64,000 bases of DNA, taken from contig JAYGXS010000007.1 of NCBI GenBank assembly GCA_036362985.1, positions 9,542,587-9,606,586 on the forward strand, read 5' to 3'. Source of the stretch: Ligula intestinalis (taxonomy: Eukaryota > Platyhelminthes > Cestoda > Diphyllobothriidea > Diphyllobothriidae). Positions 42,398-53,896 of the stretch are shown here, piece by piece (positions within the stretch are counted from its first letter, which is position 1; each line of letters begins with the position of its first letter). The translations under genes and the position numbers were made by a program. The notes beneath the pieces are model-generated. The model was not told the DNA's origin. It searched no databases and saw nothing but the letters and a program-made list of their open reading frames with translations.

Positions 42398-43165
42398 CCG
42401 GACTACAGTTGACTGACTCGATGATATTATTCTACTAGCTTCAAGTTTTGACGGTCTACAATCTGACGTGTCACGGCTCAATGAGATCGCTGCGTCGGCT
42501 GGCTTTTCCATAAATAACCGGAAGACCAAGTTATTCTCGAGCAGCATACCTGACCGGGGAAGGCACGCCTGTGCATGAATGGTTGTTAATTTGAAAAAAA
42601 AAGTTTCAAATACCTCGGAGCGAGGTTGCATCTGCATGGACAGGGTAAGTGTGACATTATCTTCTGAATCGACGTGGAGTTTCCTCCAAACCTGGAAAAT
42701 ACCCATGGACCCGACGTGATACATCTATAGCCACGGAGGTTCGCGTGTACCGTACGTCTGTTCTTCTATAAGGCCGCGAACGCGCGTGGACGATGACGGG
42801 AAACTGCAGGCATTTGACCGCCACTGTTTGTGAACTACCCCTCGAGTGAAGTACACCGACTTCGTCGCAAATGATGACTGGAGTGGTTTGCACACGTTCT
42901 TCGTCGTCAGCCTCACGATCTCGGTTTTACTGCTCCCAAGCAGATACCGTTACTCTATTGGAGACGTCGAAGTGTGGGTCAGTGCAAAACCCAGCTCGAT
43001 TCAGTCTATCAATATATGGAAGTGCTTCTTGGACCTTCGGTATTCGGCTTCCGGCGGTAGCGAAGAAGATGGATTAAGTTGCCTAGGCCTCCTGCTACGA
43101 ACCACACGTGGAGAAATACCAGCTGGGACATCATCGAGGATGGCTAGATCAGTCAAGATCGCAGC
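42398..43165 (+). pseudogene. RTE-like reverse transcriptase/C-terminal fragment, plus strand
   Basis: Shifting plus-strand frames give LDDIILLASSFDGLQSDVSRL (shown as LDDIILLASSF), LNEIAASAGFSIN, KTKLFSSSIPDR, FRYLGARLHLHGQ, LQAFDRHCL, and then from about 42875 LEWFAHVLRRQPHDLGFTA, RRRSVGQCKTQLDSVYQYME, LLGPSVFGFRR and a WDIIEDG-like end. This is the RT thumb through the C-terminus of the same RTE subtype found inverted at 43690-44575 (DDI replaces YADD). Stops and frameshifts are numerous, so it is a dead copy. Confidence 0.65.
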
Positions 43166-43689
43166 CGTAACAAGTAAGCAATAGTTGTGGCTGTGCATGC
43201 AGCTGAAAGTACCAGGGTTCACACGCACCTGCAGCGAGGCTATGCAAGTTTCGCCTCAAACATCGCATGAGCTCATGTACGTCTGCACTGGAAGTCCCCT
43301 AGCCTTCGAGATTTCGCGAATTGGCCTCGACACAATCGCACTCCCATCACTCGTCCTGAATTTAAGGCCTGTGTTTGGTTACGCTCCCACTGGACGAATA
43401 CTGCTCAGTCCATATGGGCATAGGATTTGGTAGATACTTCGTACTTCGAATGATTATACATGAACTGCACGCATCATTGGACCTCATCAACTCCATCCAG
43501 CCTTGATCTCTTTCTTAGACCACATCAAACGCACATATTGATCTCAGATTTTATGTTGAATTTCTTTATGTCAAATTCGCTGCCGTAGCGACGGGTGACG
43601 CCATTGAAAAAACCATCTCTTCTGTTGGGAAAAGGCTTCGATCCGACGGAATTGTGGGTGTATTTGTACCGGCTGTGATCATGCCTGAT

Positions 43690-44575
43690 CTAGCCGGTCT
43701 CAATGATGTCACGGAGGGTACCTCTACGCGAGACGATGGGCGACAGCGAAACAAGAACGCTCCACCCAGTCTTTTTTCCAGTGACGTAGGCCGAGGATAG
43801 GGGTTCTAAGAACTGCTTCCATGTCTTGACGGATAGTGTCGAGGCAAGTTTTCAGTTGGCCTCCTCTTCGACGCCTCCGGGAGGGCTGCGGCGACCGGTT
43901 CGAGGGCAGCATAGCTAAGCCAGTGGGGCGGACGATGGAGAACGTGCCCAAACCACCTCAATCGCCTTTCTTGAATAGCCTGAGATATCTTCGCGATACG
44001 ATCGCAGTGGGTGCGTACTGTCTCATTCAAGATGAAGTTGATATACTTAACTCGCAGGATGGTCGTCAGGCATCGGTGGTCAAAGACCTCCATTCTGCGC
44101 TCAGTTTCAGAGCAAAGAGACCACCAATGACATCTATACAGAAGGACTGACCGGATTGATGCACGGTATACATCAATCTTCGCGGCGATGGAGATGTCAC
44201 ATCGGATCCATAGGCGCTTTCGAAGGAATGAGAAAACCCAGCGAGCAGCATCGATGCAGAAGACAATGTCGTCCTTGCTCTGCCCATTCGGTAGCAGCCT
44301 CGCCTTGAGGTATTTAAAGATGTATGCATCTTCAAGTGGACCCCAGGAGTGCCTTCTCCTGATCAGGGACGTAGCTCGAGAATAAATTCGTCTTTCCGAA
44401 ATTCGTGCACATGCCAACCGACATAGCGATCTCATTTACCCGCGACACTACAGACTGTGGACCAAAAAGCTTGAGGCTAGCAGCATAATATCCGGCGTAG
44501 TCGAGATCAGTCAGCCGGCGTCCGGGTGCAGGCAGAAATTTGCGCAGGCTTATGCTGGAGGTTGTTCAGGTATAC
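43690..44575 (-). pseudogene. RTE-like reverse transcriptase/C-terminal fragment, minus strand
   Basis: Reading down from 44575: LTDLDYAGYYAASLKLF (YADD decayed to YAGY), VSRVNEIAMSVGMCTN, KTNLFSSYVPDQEKALLG, then the open frame 43806-44435 with FKYLKARLLPNGQSKDDI, AARWVFSFLRKRLWIR, AKIDVYRASIRSVLLY, EVFDHRCLTTILRVKY and AIQERRLRWFGHVLHRPP. A frameshift at about 43945 leads to RRRRRGGQLKTCLDTIRQDM, HWKKDWVERSCFAVAHRLA, and another gives RGTLRDIIETG before a stop near 43690. This is the C-terminal half of an RTE-clade LINE whose RT makes target-primed DNA copies. The catalytic box is lost. It lies tail-to-tail with the plus-strand copy 0.5 kb away. The 44580-46760 stretch shows nothing I can name. 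Confidence 0.75.
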
Positions 44576-46762
44576 GAGAAAGGAAAGGCGGGTTAACTGT
44601 TTCGATTTCGGGTCTCCATGTTCCTAAATGATTGCTTGTTGTCGCAGTAATGCATTTTTTCAGCTCTCGTCGTACGTGTCGGACGAGTAAAGACACCGAC
44701 CCCGCAGGTCTATCCGATAACGCTCCAAAGTCCAAGGCAATTTTGGCCGGCTTTATTATCAATACGTTATCTCTCGCAAAAAGCAACCATTAAATAGACC
44801 CGAACAGCCTTGAATATATCGATACAATTATTGCCAAACACCATCGACCAGATCGATGACTTTCTCACAATTGAGTCGTCTTCCATGGAGCAAACACATG
44901 ATAATTCCGACGCCACTTAAATCAGCACGCACGGGCACCTGTCCCGTCCGACGTTTTGTCCGCAGTAAAGATGAGCAAAGCTAGAGGTTTGTGGACAAGG
45001 TGGCATGGCAGCAATGCTTCGGGCTGCCTACTTTCAGAGTCTAATGCGAAATCTCTCGGTTCTTGTCAGAGGCAAATCGTACATTAGGTGTTGTTCTTCG
45101 TCGTAGTCCCCCTCCCCATTCATTCAGTTCATCGTAATTGATACTGTCGACTTAACATAGCAAAGAGCAAACTGGACGCTGGCGTGCAATAGCCAATCCA
45201 TATATGGAAATTATTCATGCATCGACGGTCCCGGTGCGGCAAATGTAGGATGCGTCGTAAGTCGACGTACGTGGAGAACCACCACCTACGAAGACACTAA
45301 GGTTGACCAATCTAACCACGCTAATTGCAATGCGTAAATACATAACTCCCAAATACCCGTATGAACCAGTCACTGTTCTCTTAATCAAAGCCAAAGCGCG
45401 AATTACGACTCCACGCATAGTGCACACTCGGTAGCAATCGACCACAGAAAATGTCGTCCACTCAAGCCAGAGCCTACTGTGCGGTAGGGCGAAAACTTAA
45501 CTGTCGCATCAAAAACATGAAGAGCTCGTGTACTAACACTACCACCAAACCCACATAACTGCGTGCTTTCCACCACTACTTTGGCAAGTAACATGCAGGG
45601 CCACAAAGTTGAGAAACTACTCCGAGAGCAGAAACACACATGACTGTTTAATTGGGTTTAGACCCGCTTCCTCGCCACAAGGCAGTCAGGAGTTAGATTG
45701 ATCAAAACACCTGTAAATATGCACAAGTGTCGACTGGCGGTAGGGAAAGTTGCAGACTATGCACCGACGCAATCGCCATACTTAGTAGTACTTTTCCTCT
45801 TGGGCGGAACCCACTACTGAGTCATGGATTTATACCGGATATTGCCATCACACCCCTAGAAACGCTGCAATGTTGATAACCGGGAAAATAACTAACGGAA
45901 TGTCTATGCTTTTCCCTCGCAATTTCACCAGGATAGCTGCCCAGATGAGCCCATCGGTTGTCTTACGATAGCTACGGCGATTCAATTACTCATTCAAACA
46001 GTTAATTCACACGCATGCCGGTACCGAAGTCAGGGGCGCCTGCGTCCAATCTAACATTTGTAAGTACCAAAGGCTCGGACTAAACTCAAGACGCGATTAA
46101 ACCCCAGGTATAATCGGTCATCAGAATTCTGTCTCGCTTCGTGCTACCACGAGCCGCCTACACCTGGTATAAGTCAGATGTTCTAAGCAATGTAGGTATT
46201 CACTTTCACGATTCTCGTCAAACAAAATCTAGTTCGACAATTTCTTTATCATATGGGGACAACCAACCCGTGTTAAACAACGGCCTTGCGTTTACTTCAG
46301 AACACTAACCCAGACGACGTGCTAAGAGGTCTCGAAAAGACAAAAATGTAAAATACACTATATTTAAGGAAATCCAATATTACAGCAAAACTGAACAAAA
46401 ATAGTGTCAAAAAAAACACCTTAGCCTAGTGACTGGATGTCAGTTCCCAAAGTTCTACTGAATATGAGCCAGGACGTCTACCTAAGCAGTACACCAGCGA
46501 GACTGTAAAGCAACTCCTAGAATCAGTAATAAATGTACTACAAATGAGCACACGCCCGATATAAACTGCGGCCCGAACTTGGGGATTGAGGGAAGAATCT
46601 GTCTTTTTCATTATAAATCAACACAAATACGTGTTTTAGAACTTAAATGGTCACCTCCAGAGTCGCTGTGGCCTAAAACTTGAGGGCAAGGTAGCAAAAG
46701 AGACACGGAATGGAACTCGCAAACCGGAGCTAGGCATGTTTGCCTATCAGTCTCAGCAGTAA

Positions 46763-47065
46763 GTGAATGCTTCCTTATCGCTGTTTACTAATGATTTTGT
46801 AATTCCAAACGAAAGTGTACGCGATCTGGAGAACAGAGTTAAAGAAAATTTACGGACACGGGAGTCATTCGCGGACAAAAAGGCGAAAAGACGCAAAGTG
46901 CGCACGAGTCAGTTCAAAATTGGCGAGATCAGTCACAAGGGACATGCGACGTGCAGTGGTCAGAACTGGTCGCGAGTTATAGAAATAGACGACGACGGGA
47001 TAGATTTATTGGATAGCGGGAACGGAAGTGAAGCGCCGGACGAGCTTACTCAGAAATTGTATTGA
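46763..47065 (+). pseudogene. Gypsy integrase C-terminal fragment
   Basis: The frame contains LENRVKENLRTRESFADKKA, RRKVRTSQFKIGEISHKG, HATCSGQNWSRVIEI and DDDGIDLLDSG. The pattern (D-K/R)..K.R...F..GD.V......VxKG...WS.....I......DDG is the SH3-like C-terminal integrase region of Ty3/gypsy elements. Here VR.R.PG has become ISHKGHA and the spacing is irregular. Neither a zinc-binding nor a catalytic integrase core is found upstream. It is an isolated remnant, at its 3' end about 0.55 kb from the 3' end of the convergently transcribed RRM gene. The call is moderate because only one domain edge is seen. Confidence 0.45.
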
Positions 47066-47608
47066 CTTAACGGTTGACATGTACAAGAACGAGAGGGGAG
47101 ACGTTGAAAAATGCTGCGGCAAATTCGATGATTCAGAAACGACCCTCGCGCGACCGCGGATAGCTGAAAACACCAACGAAAGAACCATAGCTTTAGAAAA
47201 GTTCAGTGAGGCGAGACGGACTAACATGTGCTAAACAGAACAGGTGTTGGGACTGTGCATCGCACGTGCTTCGGAAAATGGTAACATTAAAACATTTCTT
47301 CGATTGTAAATAGCTGAGGAGAACGAAAGTACGGGACGAGCACAGCGGCTAATCGAAAGCTTCTAATTAATCACGAACATCTCAAGCTACGGATTTGCTG
47401 TCACAAGGCTGAGATCGCAAATGACGGCCTCAGCAGAGGTGCGGATTCTGAAGGCGATAGCTAAGGGGTCAACACCTAATGCGCCTGTGATATATCTGAC
47501 AAGAGCCAATAAATTTAGCAAAGGCCACCGTTTCACCGAAGCAATCGGTCGAAAGGCTATCTACACTTTGACCGGTTCTTTCGCGAGGCGAATCCAGATA
47601 AACTCACC

Positions 47609-48531
47609 TCATGGTCTCCCGTTGTATCCGGACGCTGACCGCGGTGAACGGCTTCTCTGATCAGCATAATAGCCGTAATCGTATGATTCGTAGATCCGAC
47701 CTCTCTCCCTGTCACGATAGCCACGGTTTCTTAAAACGGTTGTTATGCGAATGACGAAATTACGAGTAATCGTAGTTGCCACCGCCATAATTGTCGTAAA
47801 ATTCTCCAGGCCGCGCCTGCGCAGCGCCACCGCCTTCGTAGTATCTACCATAGTCACCGAACGACTCACGACCTTCGTAACGTCCACGAGGAGGCGATCC
47901 CCTACGCTGGTAGTCGGTCGGTGGAACAGGTTCCATATCCGGACCACGATAGTTCGAAGAAAACGGTCCATCTCTAAACGGTCCTCGGCCGCGATCGAAC
48001 TCTCTATCGGGGTACCGACCTGGTGCACCGTTGGGTGGGTAATCATAATCTACACGAAAACTTAGGAATAAATATGCCTCACCTCGTGGGCCGTTGGGTT
48101 GCGAATATGGACGATGATAACCGTCATCCCAGGATGAAGAGCCGTAACGGTCACGACCAGGATCAACAGGTCCACCCGGGTACGGTCTAGGAGGGCCGCG
48201 GAATCTATCTTCGCGGTAATCGTCCCGGTACCGTCGATCATAGAAGCGGCGACGCATCACCCCACCACCAGATGAACGTTTACCATGGCTCAGTTCCACG
48301 TTTATTTTAGCACCATCGAACTCGGAGTTGTGTAACTTGGCAATTGCGGCGTCGGCGTCTGCCTGACTATCCATATGCTATATTTTGAATGCACAGCGTA
48401 CGACAACGTACCACAAAAGCATAATTGTTTACTATGTCGCATTCTGTCACTTTCCCGTAAAGCTCAAAGCGCTTCCTCAGGTCGAGCGCTTTTGAACTCG
48501 GATTCAGATTCCCTACAAATATCTTTACCAT
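47609..48531 (-). CDS. RBM4/lark-like single-RRM RNA-binding protein, four exons
   Basis: Joining 48531-48412, 48377-48083, 48049-47764 and 47729-47609 gives 273 residues ending in a TGA at 47609. The introns are 34, 33 and 34 nt, all GT-AG. Residues 1-75 form an RRM: RNP2 is KIFVGNL (3-9), then [20 protein letters not shown]1 is NNYAFVHM (35-42, completed by splicing), then [20 protein letters not shown] and ELSHGK. This is closest in my reading to the first RRM of RBM4/lark proteins. The remaining 200 residues are rich in R, G, Y, D and P ([33 protein letters not shown] near the end), a low-complexity RGG/RS-like tail. The second RRM and zinc knuckle of vertebrate RBM4 are absent. The likely role is mRNA splicing or translation control in the nucleus. 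The ATG at 48529-48531 (GGCCATGG, strong context) was preferred to one 24 codons upstream because RNP2 follows it directly. Confidence 0.9.
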
Positions 48532-48999
48532 GGCCAATAGCGAGATCGGAAACAACAGAACACGGAAGCAACCGCGAGGAAAAGCACTGACAGACTTAAA
48601 CAATATTCTATAAGAGGCTGTCCAAAGTGGGCTAGGTCACTGAGTATTCCTTCTCCCGAAAGTCAAAAACAATGCTATTGTACAAATGCATTGGCAAACA
48701 CAAGCAAATGACAGGTATATTCAGTGATAAAAAGCCCCTTTTTATGTGTTATTCTGATGCTCTTTGCTTCCAGGTATGGTTTTGTTTAGAATTACCTGTC
48801 AGTCACTATTAAGGGCTCAAACAGTATATTTGCTTCCAAGCAACGACAGAGTATTTATCTTAACATTGATTCAATGAGCCTTTTTCTTTCCGTTACTTTT
48901 TGTACCAGTTTTCTCCATAACATCTGGATAGGACTTTGGCAATTTAGGAGATCCTCTCGGAAATACATTGCCATTGCAGGCCCTTCGCCTGATCTGCTC

Positions 49000-49640
49000 G
49001 TTTGTTTAAATTAACGCAATTTTTTGTTTCTACGCAAGGCGCGTGAAATAAACTTTTCGATAAGCACGTCACGTGTAGCCTGCTAAGCACTTCCTGCTTA
49101 TAATAACATTCCAACCTCACCGTTCGTCACCATATCACTACCACCGGCTGACCTGTCCATGCTCATCCTCGTCGGCTTCATCCCGAGAAGCTACAGGTCA
49201 CAAAGAACGAGTTTGAGCACATGTTGAATTTAAGGATCATCCGTCTGTCGTCCAGTTCATGGGCTACGCCACTGCACATGGTTCCCAAAAAGTCATCCAA
49301 TGATGGGCGACCATGCGGTGATTATCGCGCTCTTAACCGACCTTCAGTCCCGGAACGGTACCCGATACCCCATGTTCATCATTTTTCCCACATGCTGGCT
49401 GGAAAGACTGACCTCGTCGGAGCTTACCATTAAATACCGGTCAGGGACGAGAATATCCCTAAAACCGCGGTTACGACACCTTTCGGCCTGTTCGAATTTC
49501 TTCGCAGGCCTTTTGGTTTCTGGAACGAGGCCCAAACGTTTCAGCGTTTTGCCAATGATATTTTGCGTGGTCTCTCCTTCATGTTCGTATATACTGACTA
49601 CACTATAGAAATACATCCTACAAGATCACAGTCGATATTT
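49000..49640 (+). pseudogene. Gypsy LTR piece fused to a reverse transcriptase fragment
   Basis: About 49010-49130 (ACGCAAGGCGCGTGAAATAA, GCACGTCACGTGTAGCCTGC, TAAGCACTTCCTGCTTAT) matches, in opposite orientation, the LTR-like segment at 55860-55990. It runs directly into RT coding sequence: [14 protein letters not shown] start, [48 protein letters not shown], an in-frame TAA where the family has Q of AYHQIPV, then IPKTAVTTPFGLFEFLRRPF, AQTFQRFANDILRGLSF and VYTDYT in place of the catalytic Y.DD. The gag and protease that should separate the LTR from RT are missing, so an internal deletion is likely. It is dead by both the stop and the lost aspartate. 48610-49000 holds no gene. Confidence 0.75.
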
Positions 49641-50169
49641 CCCCTGCGCTCCTCCTAGGACATTTCTACATCGATATCCCCCATAAATTACGATCTAGGA
49701 TATTGTGGCTGCAATCGTACCTATAGAATTTTTTCCTGCGTCTCTGGAATTATTTTTCTTGCTTGGACGATCTTTTGAAGTCAAAATTTAAGAAGATTTT
49801 GTTTTCCAACCAATTCTGCCGATACGCAACCTCTTCAAACCTACAAATTCGCGGCCTAGTAACAGTTATCGTCAAGATCCGAATATTCTCATGACCTTCA
49901 AAGGCTGAGTCGCTCCCAATATTGAATACACTTTTTAAAATAAATTTAAAGTTCTTATTAAAAATAGCTACAGTTTTGGTTAAGTTAACTCTGATTATTT
50001 GTCGTAAACCATAATCTAAAAATCATATCAACTGGTTTTTTTCTGAACGTAATTACTAATGCAGTTTGTTAAACCATTTTGAGGGATTTTAACAACCAGC
50101 TGCGGTAAAATCATAAAGGCTGCATTTTTCTTAATCGTCTCACATTTAAAGCAGATTTTCATCCAGATT

Positions 50170-50750
50170 ATGAGAACGAAAATTATAGCTCATCGTAAGA
50201 TATCTGCTCCCAGACCCAAGCGGTGCCTCACCACGCCTACTAGTCAATGCCTTGATATAAACATGCAGCCCATTGTCAAGGCTAAGAAAATTGATTTAGC
50301 TGCATTGCAGAATTTTTATGACTTCATGATTAAGTTTGGTTCTGTTTTGCCAATACTAGACAATCAGTTTGATGGTAAGTTATCAGATGTTCCCTCGCAA
50401 GATTGTAAAAAGTTAGAATCCCTCGTCCACCTTATAACCACGGAAGCTTTTGATAGACAAAAGTGAAACTTTAACTTTATACTAAAAATGCCTCCATATT
50501 AAGTCACCCTTTGGATATTGCAAAAGATTTTCTATGTTCGAGTAGTTTCAAGTACAAAATTGCAAAAGCCAAGCGCCTCCGATCGCGTAGCAAAAACCCG
50601 CCCATCCTAGTTAAATTGTTTTCACTGATCGAAGTGGACTCAATCTTTGCTCAACGTTGTCGCATTTCCCGATATTTAGAAATGACTGCAGGTTTCCTCT
50701 GTCGAGATCTTACACCAATGGAATGAAGAAATGCGGCTCTCCAGTCCAAT
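50170..50750 (+). pseudogene. LINE B ORF1 remnant
   Basis: Two frames make up this remnant. The first (50170-50466) gives a 98-residue basic, then hydrophobic, segment (AALQNFYDFMIKFGSVLPIL). The second (50511-50726) contains KRLRSRSKNPPILVKLFSLI, EVDSIFAQRCRISRYLE and GFLCRDLTPME. The (R-x-R...)-PP-(I/L)-(L/V)-V followed by I..DLTP.ER pattern is the C-terminal signature of ORF1 in CR1/Jockey-like LINEs, an RNA-binding chaperone. A TGA follows DLTPME where R is expected, and the reading then continues RNAALQSN. The two frames are out of phase. Dead copy; moderate confidence in the assignment of the first frame. Confidence 0.55.
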
Positions 50751-50865
50751 AGACCAATCACTTCAGTATCAGCATCAGTATATTGAGGGATATGCAGAAA
50801 AAATTCCTTTTAGTGCCCTATTTGTACATATGTGCATTGGTAGCATCAAATTTGTTTCTCAGACT

Positions 50866-50975
50866 GTTGGCGAGGCCAGTTGTCCTGTGTCATAGGATAA
50901 AAATAGGAGCAGACAGTGAAAAAATTCCTCAGGGTTTTTAGGAGAAAAACTGTCGCTCTTGTGGGGGTTACGGGG
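50866..50975 (-). repeat. CR1 LINE 3' UTR fragment, minus strand
   Basis: The reverse complement reads GAGCGACAGTTTTTCTCCTA, then AATTTTTTCACTGTCTGCTC, the same blocks found in the 3' UTRs at 32341-32430 and 58216-58300. The terminal AATAAA and pentamer tail are not recognisable here. It lies between ORF1 and the linker of LINE B copy 1. Confidence 0.55.
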
Positions 50976-51235
50976 GTCGAACCAAGGGTGAATGTTTAGG
51001 CCGTCAGGTCTGGCTGATAAGAGCGCTAGCGGGGTAATCACGGTACGCAGATAGCCGATTAGGGTAGACCGTGGAGACTTTCGCATGAGGCCACAACGAC
51101 GAACCCGTCGTTTAACATACTATTCCTTAATCTGTTCGTAGTCCCGATAGGGTAAATGCACTCGCTAATCCTCCACCCTGGATATCTGGTTATACACCCA
51201 CAACCGTCAGTTCACCTGATATCCCTACCTCCCCA

Positions 51236-51833
51236 ATGTCCGGTCATAGGCCCATAAACATCAGTGCACCATTCAGCCCGTCCCTCTTGATGTCGGGACC
51301 GTCAAGCACCGCCGCTTCATCATCTATTACGATTACAACTAGTCTAAATACATTCTCTGTCCAACGATCGATCAATTCCGCTGCCTCTCACTCAACAAAA
51401 AAGCTCATCAAAAATGTCGCCAACACCGTCGAAAGCGTTTAGGCCGAGCGCTTCGCAACCACAACCTAGCTCCTCCCTTGACCGTGGGAGTCATATTATT
51501 CCCCCATATAATGCGTCGTTGAACACACCGGGCCCGAACCACGAAAAATTTAATTTGCACGACAGTAACCCAAACTGGTATGATTTTAAATCTAATCGGA
51601 GTTGCCGTACAGGAGATTCACTGACTAAAACCATTAGTCCTTACGCGAGCGGCCCCAACACTAATTTTATGTCACCGTTCCCCCCTATCAGTTCCTTTAC
51701 CCATCCTCTACCACCCAAACCTGCTAACTTCTACATGTCTTCTCACCTCCCCCAATTCCTCCCAAACGCCCCAGAAGCTTATTTTGGTTTATCCCCTCCT
51801 CATTTTTCCTTGCCAGAAAGCGAGGCCCCTTGA
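51236..51833 (+). pseudogene. LINE B serine/proline-rich linker frames
   Basis: Two overlapping frames are biased to S, P, N and T: 51236-51442, and 51414-51833 with segments such as SFTHPLPPKPANFYMSSHLP. They show no domain. Their position between the ORF1 remnant and the endonuclease suggests a low-complexity stretch of the LINE B polyprotein, or an ORF1 C-terminal extension. The frame shift between them and the stop at 51831 separate them from the endonuclease ORF. The assignment rests on position and composition only. Confidence 0.4.
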
Positions 51834-51954
51834 TATCTCAGACCTAATCAGCCATCCATTATTGGCTACCCGTAGCTAACAGCTCCATGCCCGTCAGTAC
51901 ATATTCCACAAAAAATAACGACCTACATTTTGCCTACCCACCTTCAAATTCTTT

Positions 51955-53087
51955 TTGATGAATAACGATAGGCATAGTCCTGCCACTCAAAACAAACTAA
52001 ACGTCATATTGGTTAATCCTAGGTCTGTAATAAATAAAATAGCTCGACAGCGAGCTATTGCTTTTGAGACGACGCCCGAAGTTACATGCATAACAGAATC
52101 TTGGACCCATCCAATCATTTCTGACTCCTCCCTTATCATAGACGAGCATGATTTCTATCGTCATGATCGCATTAATAAAGGTGGTGGTGGTTTTCCTCTC
52201 TATATTAGAACGTCATGTATGCACTTTCCATTTTATCTAAATAGCATGTCCTTCTCTGGAAATTACTGTTTCGCTTCTATTATCCTGCCGCCCCGGCAAA
52301 AGGTTATTATCGGATGTGTATATAATCCTCCTAACTATTCATCTGAAGAAGATGCAAATTTGTGTGAAATATTCAAGTTTATTTCAGAATCCTCTTTTGA
52401 AGTTAAAATTATTGCTGGAGATTTTAATTTTCCTGGAATCGACTGGCTTTCAAACTATTGTCCACCTAGATTTCAGCCTTTCCTCGATACCATTAATTCG
52501 TTAACTGGTCTCAATTGGTTATTTCCTCAACAAGACAGAATCATATCCTAGATCTGATTTTCACAAATAGTATTGCCCCACTCTTCGTTGATTTTAAGCA
52601 GGACATCTTCCAAAGTGATCACACATTTATTCACTGTTGCCCTCCGCTTCCATCTACGGAAAAGGCTAGCGCTAGTCGTACCTATCATGCGTATGACCTC
52701 GCAGATATTAGGTCAATCAACAATTTTCTTGACTCATTAGATTGGCAGAGCCTCTCCTCCATTAACGACGCTGCATATCTTTCTGAACTCATGTCGGTCG
52801 TTTCTAATAAAATGCTGGAATTTTTGCCCACTAAAATTGCGAAACCCTACACACCAGAATCGACCGTCCCTCATTTTCTTTTGCCAAGACTAAAGAAATT
52901 GAGGAGGCAGCTGAATGATAGATCTACTAGTTCGCTGTCTGTGCATCTAAGGATCGCAGAGATCTTTGAATTAGCGTCAAAGATTCGTCTTGCGCGTGAC
53001 CAGCACAGGGAATCTTGCGCCCTGAGTGAGTTAAACTCTGCAAAATTGGTTGCACAACTGTTTCGTTGTAGGTGCACCGCAAAATAA
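51955..53087 (+). pseudogene. LINE B endonuclease domain (frameshifted)
   Basis: 51955-52551 reads LNVILVNPRSVINKI, EVTCITESWTHP, YRHDRINKGGGG, IIGCVYNPPNY and VKIIAGDFNFPGIDWLS, which are in order the N-terminal, E-containing, RxD and GDFN motifs of an APE-like endonuclease. A one-base shift near 52520 moves the reading to 52515-53087: NHILDLIFTN, the SDHTFIHC histidine motif, and a long charged region (LLPRLKKLRRQLNDRS, LRIAEIFELASKIRL) that usually links EN to RT. The next frame (53100-53215: ENKTFVLDESDKAELFNAFF) continues toward RT before a stop. The motifs are intact, but the frameshift and stops prevent a full product. The partner copy at 54650 has the same order. Confidence 0.75.
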
Positions 53088-53283
53088 GGAATTGATATAC
53101 CCCATTGCTTAATGAAAATAAAACATTCGTACTAGATGAGTCTGATAAGGCTGAATTATTCAATGCTTTCTTTGCGAAGCATTTTACGACAGAATCCGAA
53201 CCGGTCCCGTCGATTTAACCATACGCAGACAATACTCTCGGACACATATATATCTACATAGAATTAATTCGTAAGCAGACTAT

Positions 53284-53796
53284 TTGTCTAAAAAAACTCG
53301 CACTTTTTGGGGAATTGATGGTATCCCCAATTCAGCTATTAAACGAGTGTCGACCATTCCAAAATTACTAAGCCATATATTTTCAGTCTATCTCTTAAAT
53401 GGTTTCTTTCTTGACACTTGGAAGACATCCATTATTCTTCCAGTTTTTAAATTAGGATCTTGTTCGGACATATATAACTACCACAGCGTTCATAAACCCC
53501 GGCCCTAGCTTAACTTCTGGAGAAGATAATTTTAAATCAAATTCTCGATTTTTGCATAAAAAATGAGCTTTTAAGCGACTTGCAGCATGGTTTTCTACAC
53601 GGAAGATCATGCGAGACGTGTCACTTAGCTTTTCATTACCACGTCACTTCCCTCCGTTACGAGCAGCAATCCGTGGTTGTTATCTACTTTGACCTGAGCA
53701 AAGCCTTCGACAAGGTACCGCACAGACGGCTTCTGGTAAAATTGGAAGCCATTGGCATCCGTCCCCCTCTCCTCGACTTCGTCGGTTCCTACTTGT
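53284..53796 (+). pseudogene. LINE B reverse transcriptase, N-terminal part up to the gap
   Basis: 53284-53508 has GIDGIPNSAIKRV, LSHIFSVYLL and WKTSIILPVFKLGS (RT fingers). 53580-53796 has QHGFLHGRSCETCHLAFHYH, VVIYFDLSKAFDKVPHRRLL and LEAIGIRPPLLDFVGSYL at the gap edge. YFDLSKAFDKVPH holds the first catalytic aspartate (motif A). A stop and frameshift separate the two parts (about 53505-53580). The F/YxDD box falls in the gap. In copy 3 the same region reads TDDLK after FILYINELL. Family: CR1/Jockey-like. Confidence 0.75.
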
Positions 53797-53896
53797 NNNN
53801 NNNNNNNNNNNNNNNNNNNNNNNNNNNNNNNNNNNNNNNNNNNNNNNNNNNNNNNNNNNNNNNNNNNNNNNNNNNNNNNNNNNNNNNNNNNNNNNN
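53797..53896. other. Assembly gap (100 N)
   Basis: Exactly 100 N. The left edge stops in RT at DFVGSYL. The right edge resumes at GAAGCCAGTCGGGCGGTG, which is 61429 in copy 3, whereas DFVxSY is at about 59995-60060 there. Confidence 0.99.
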
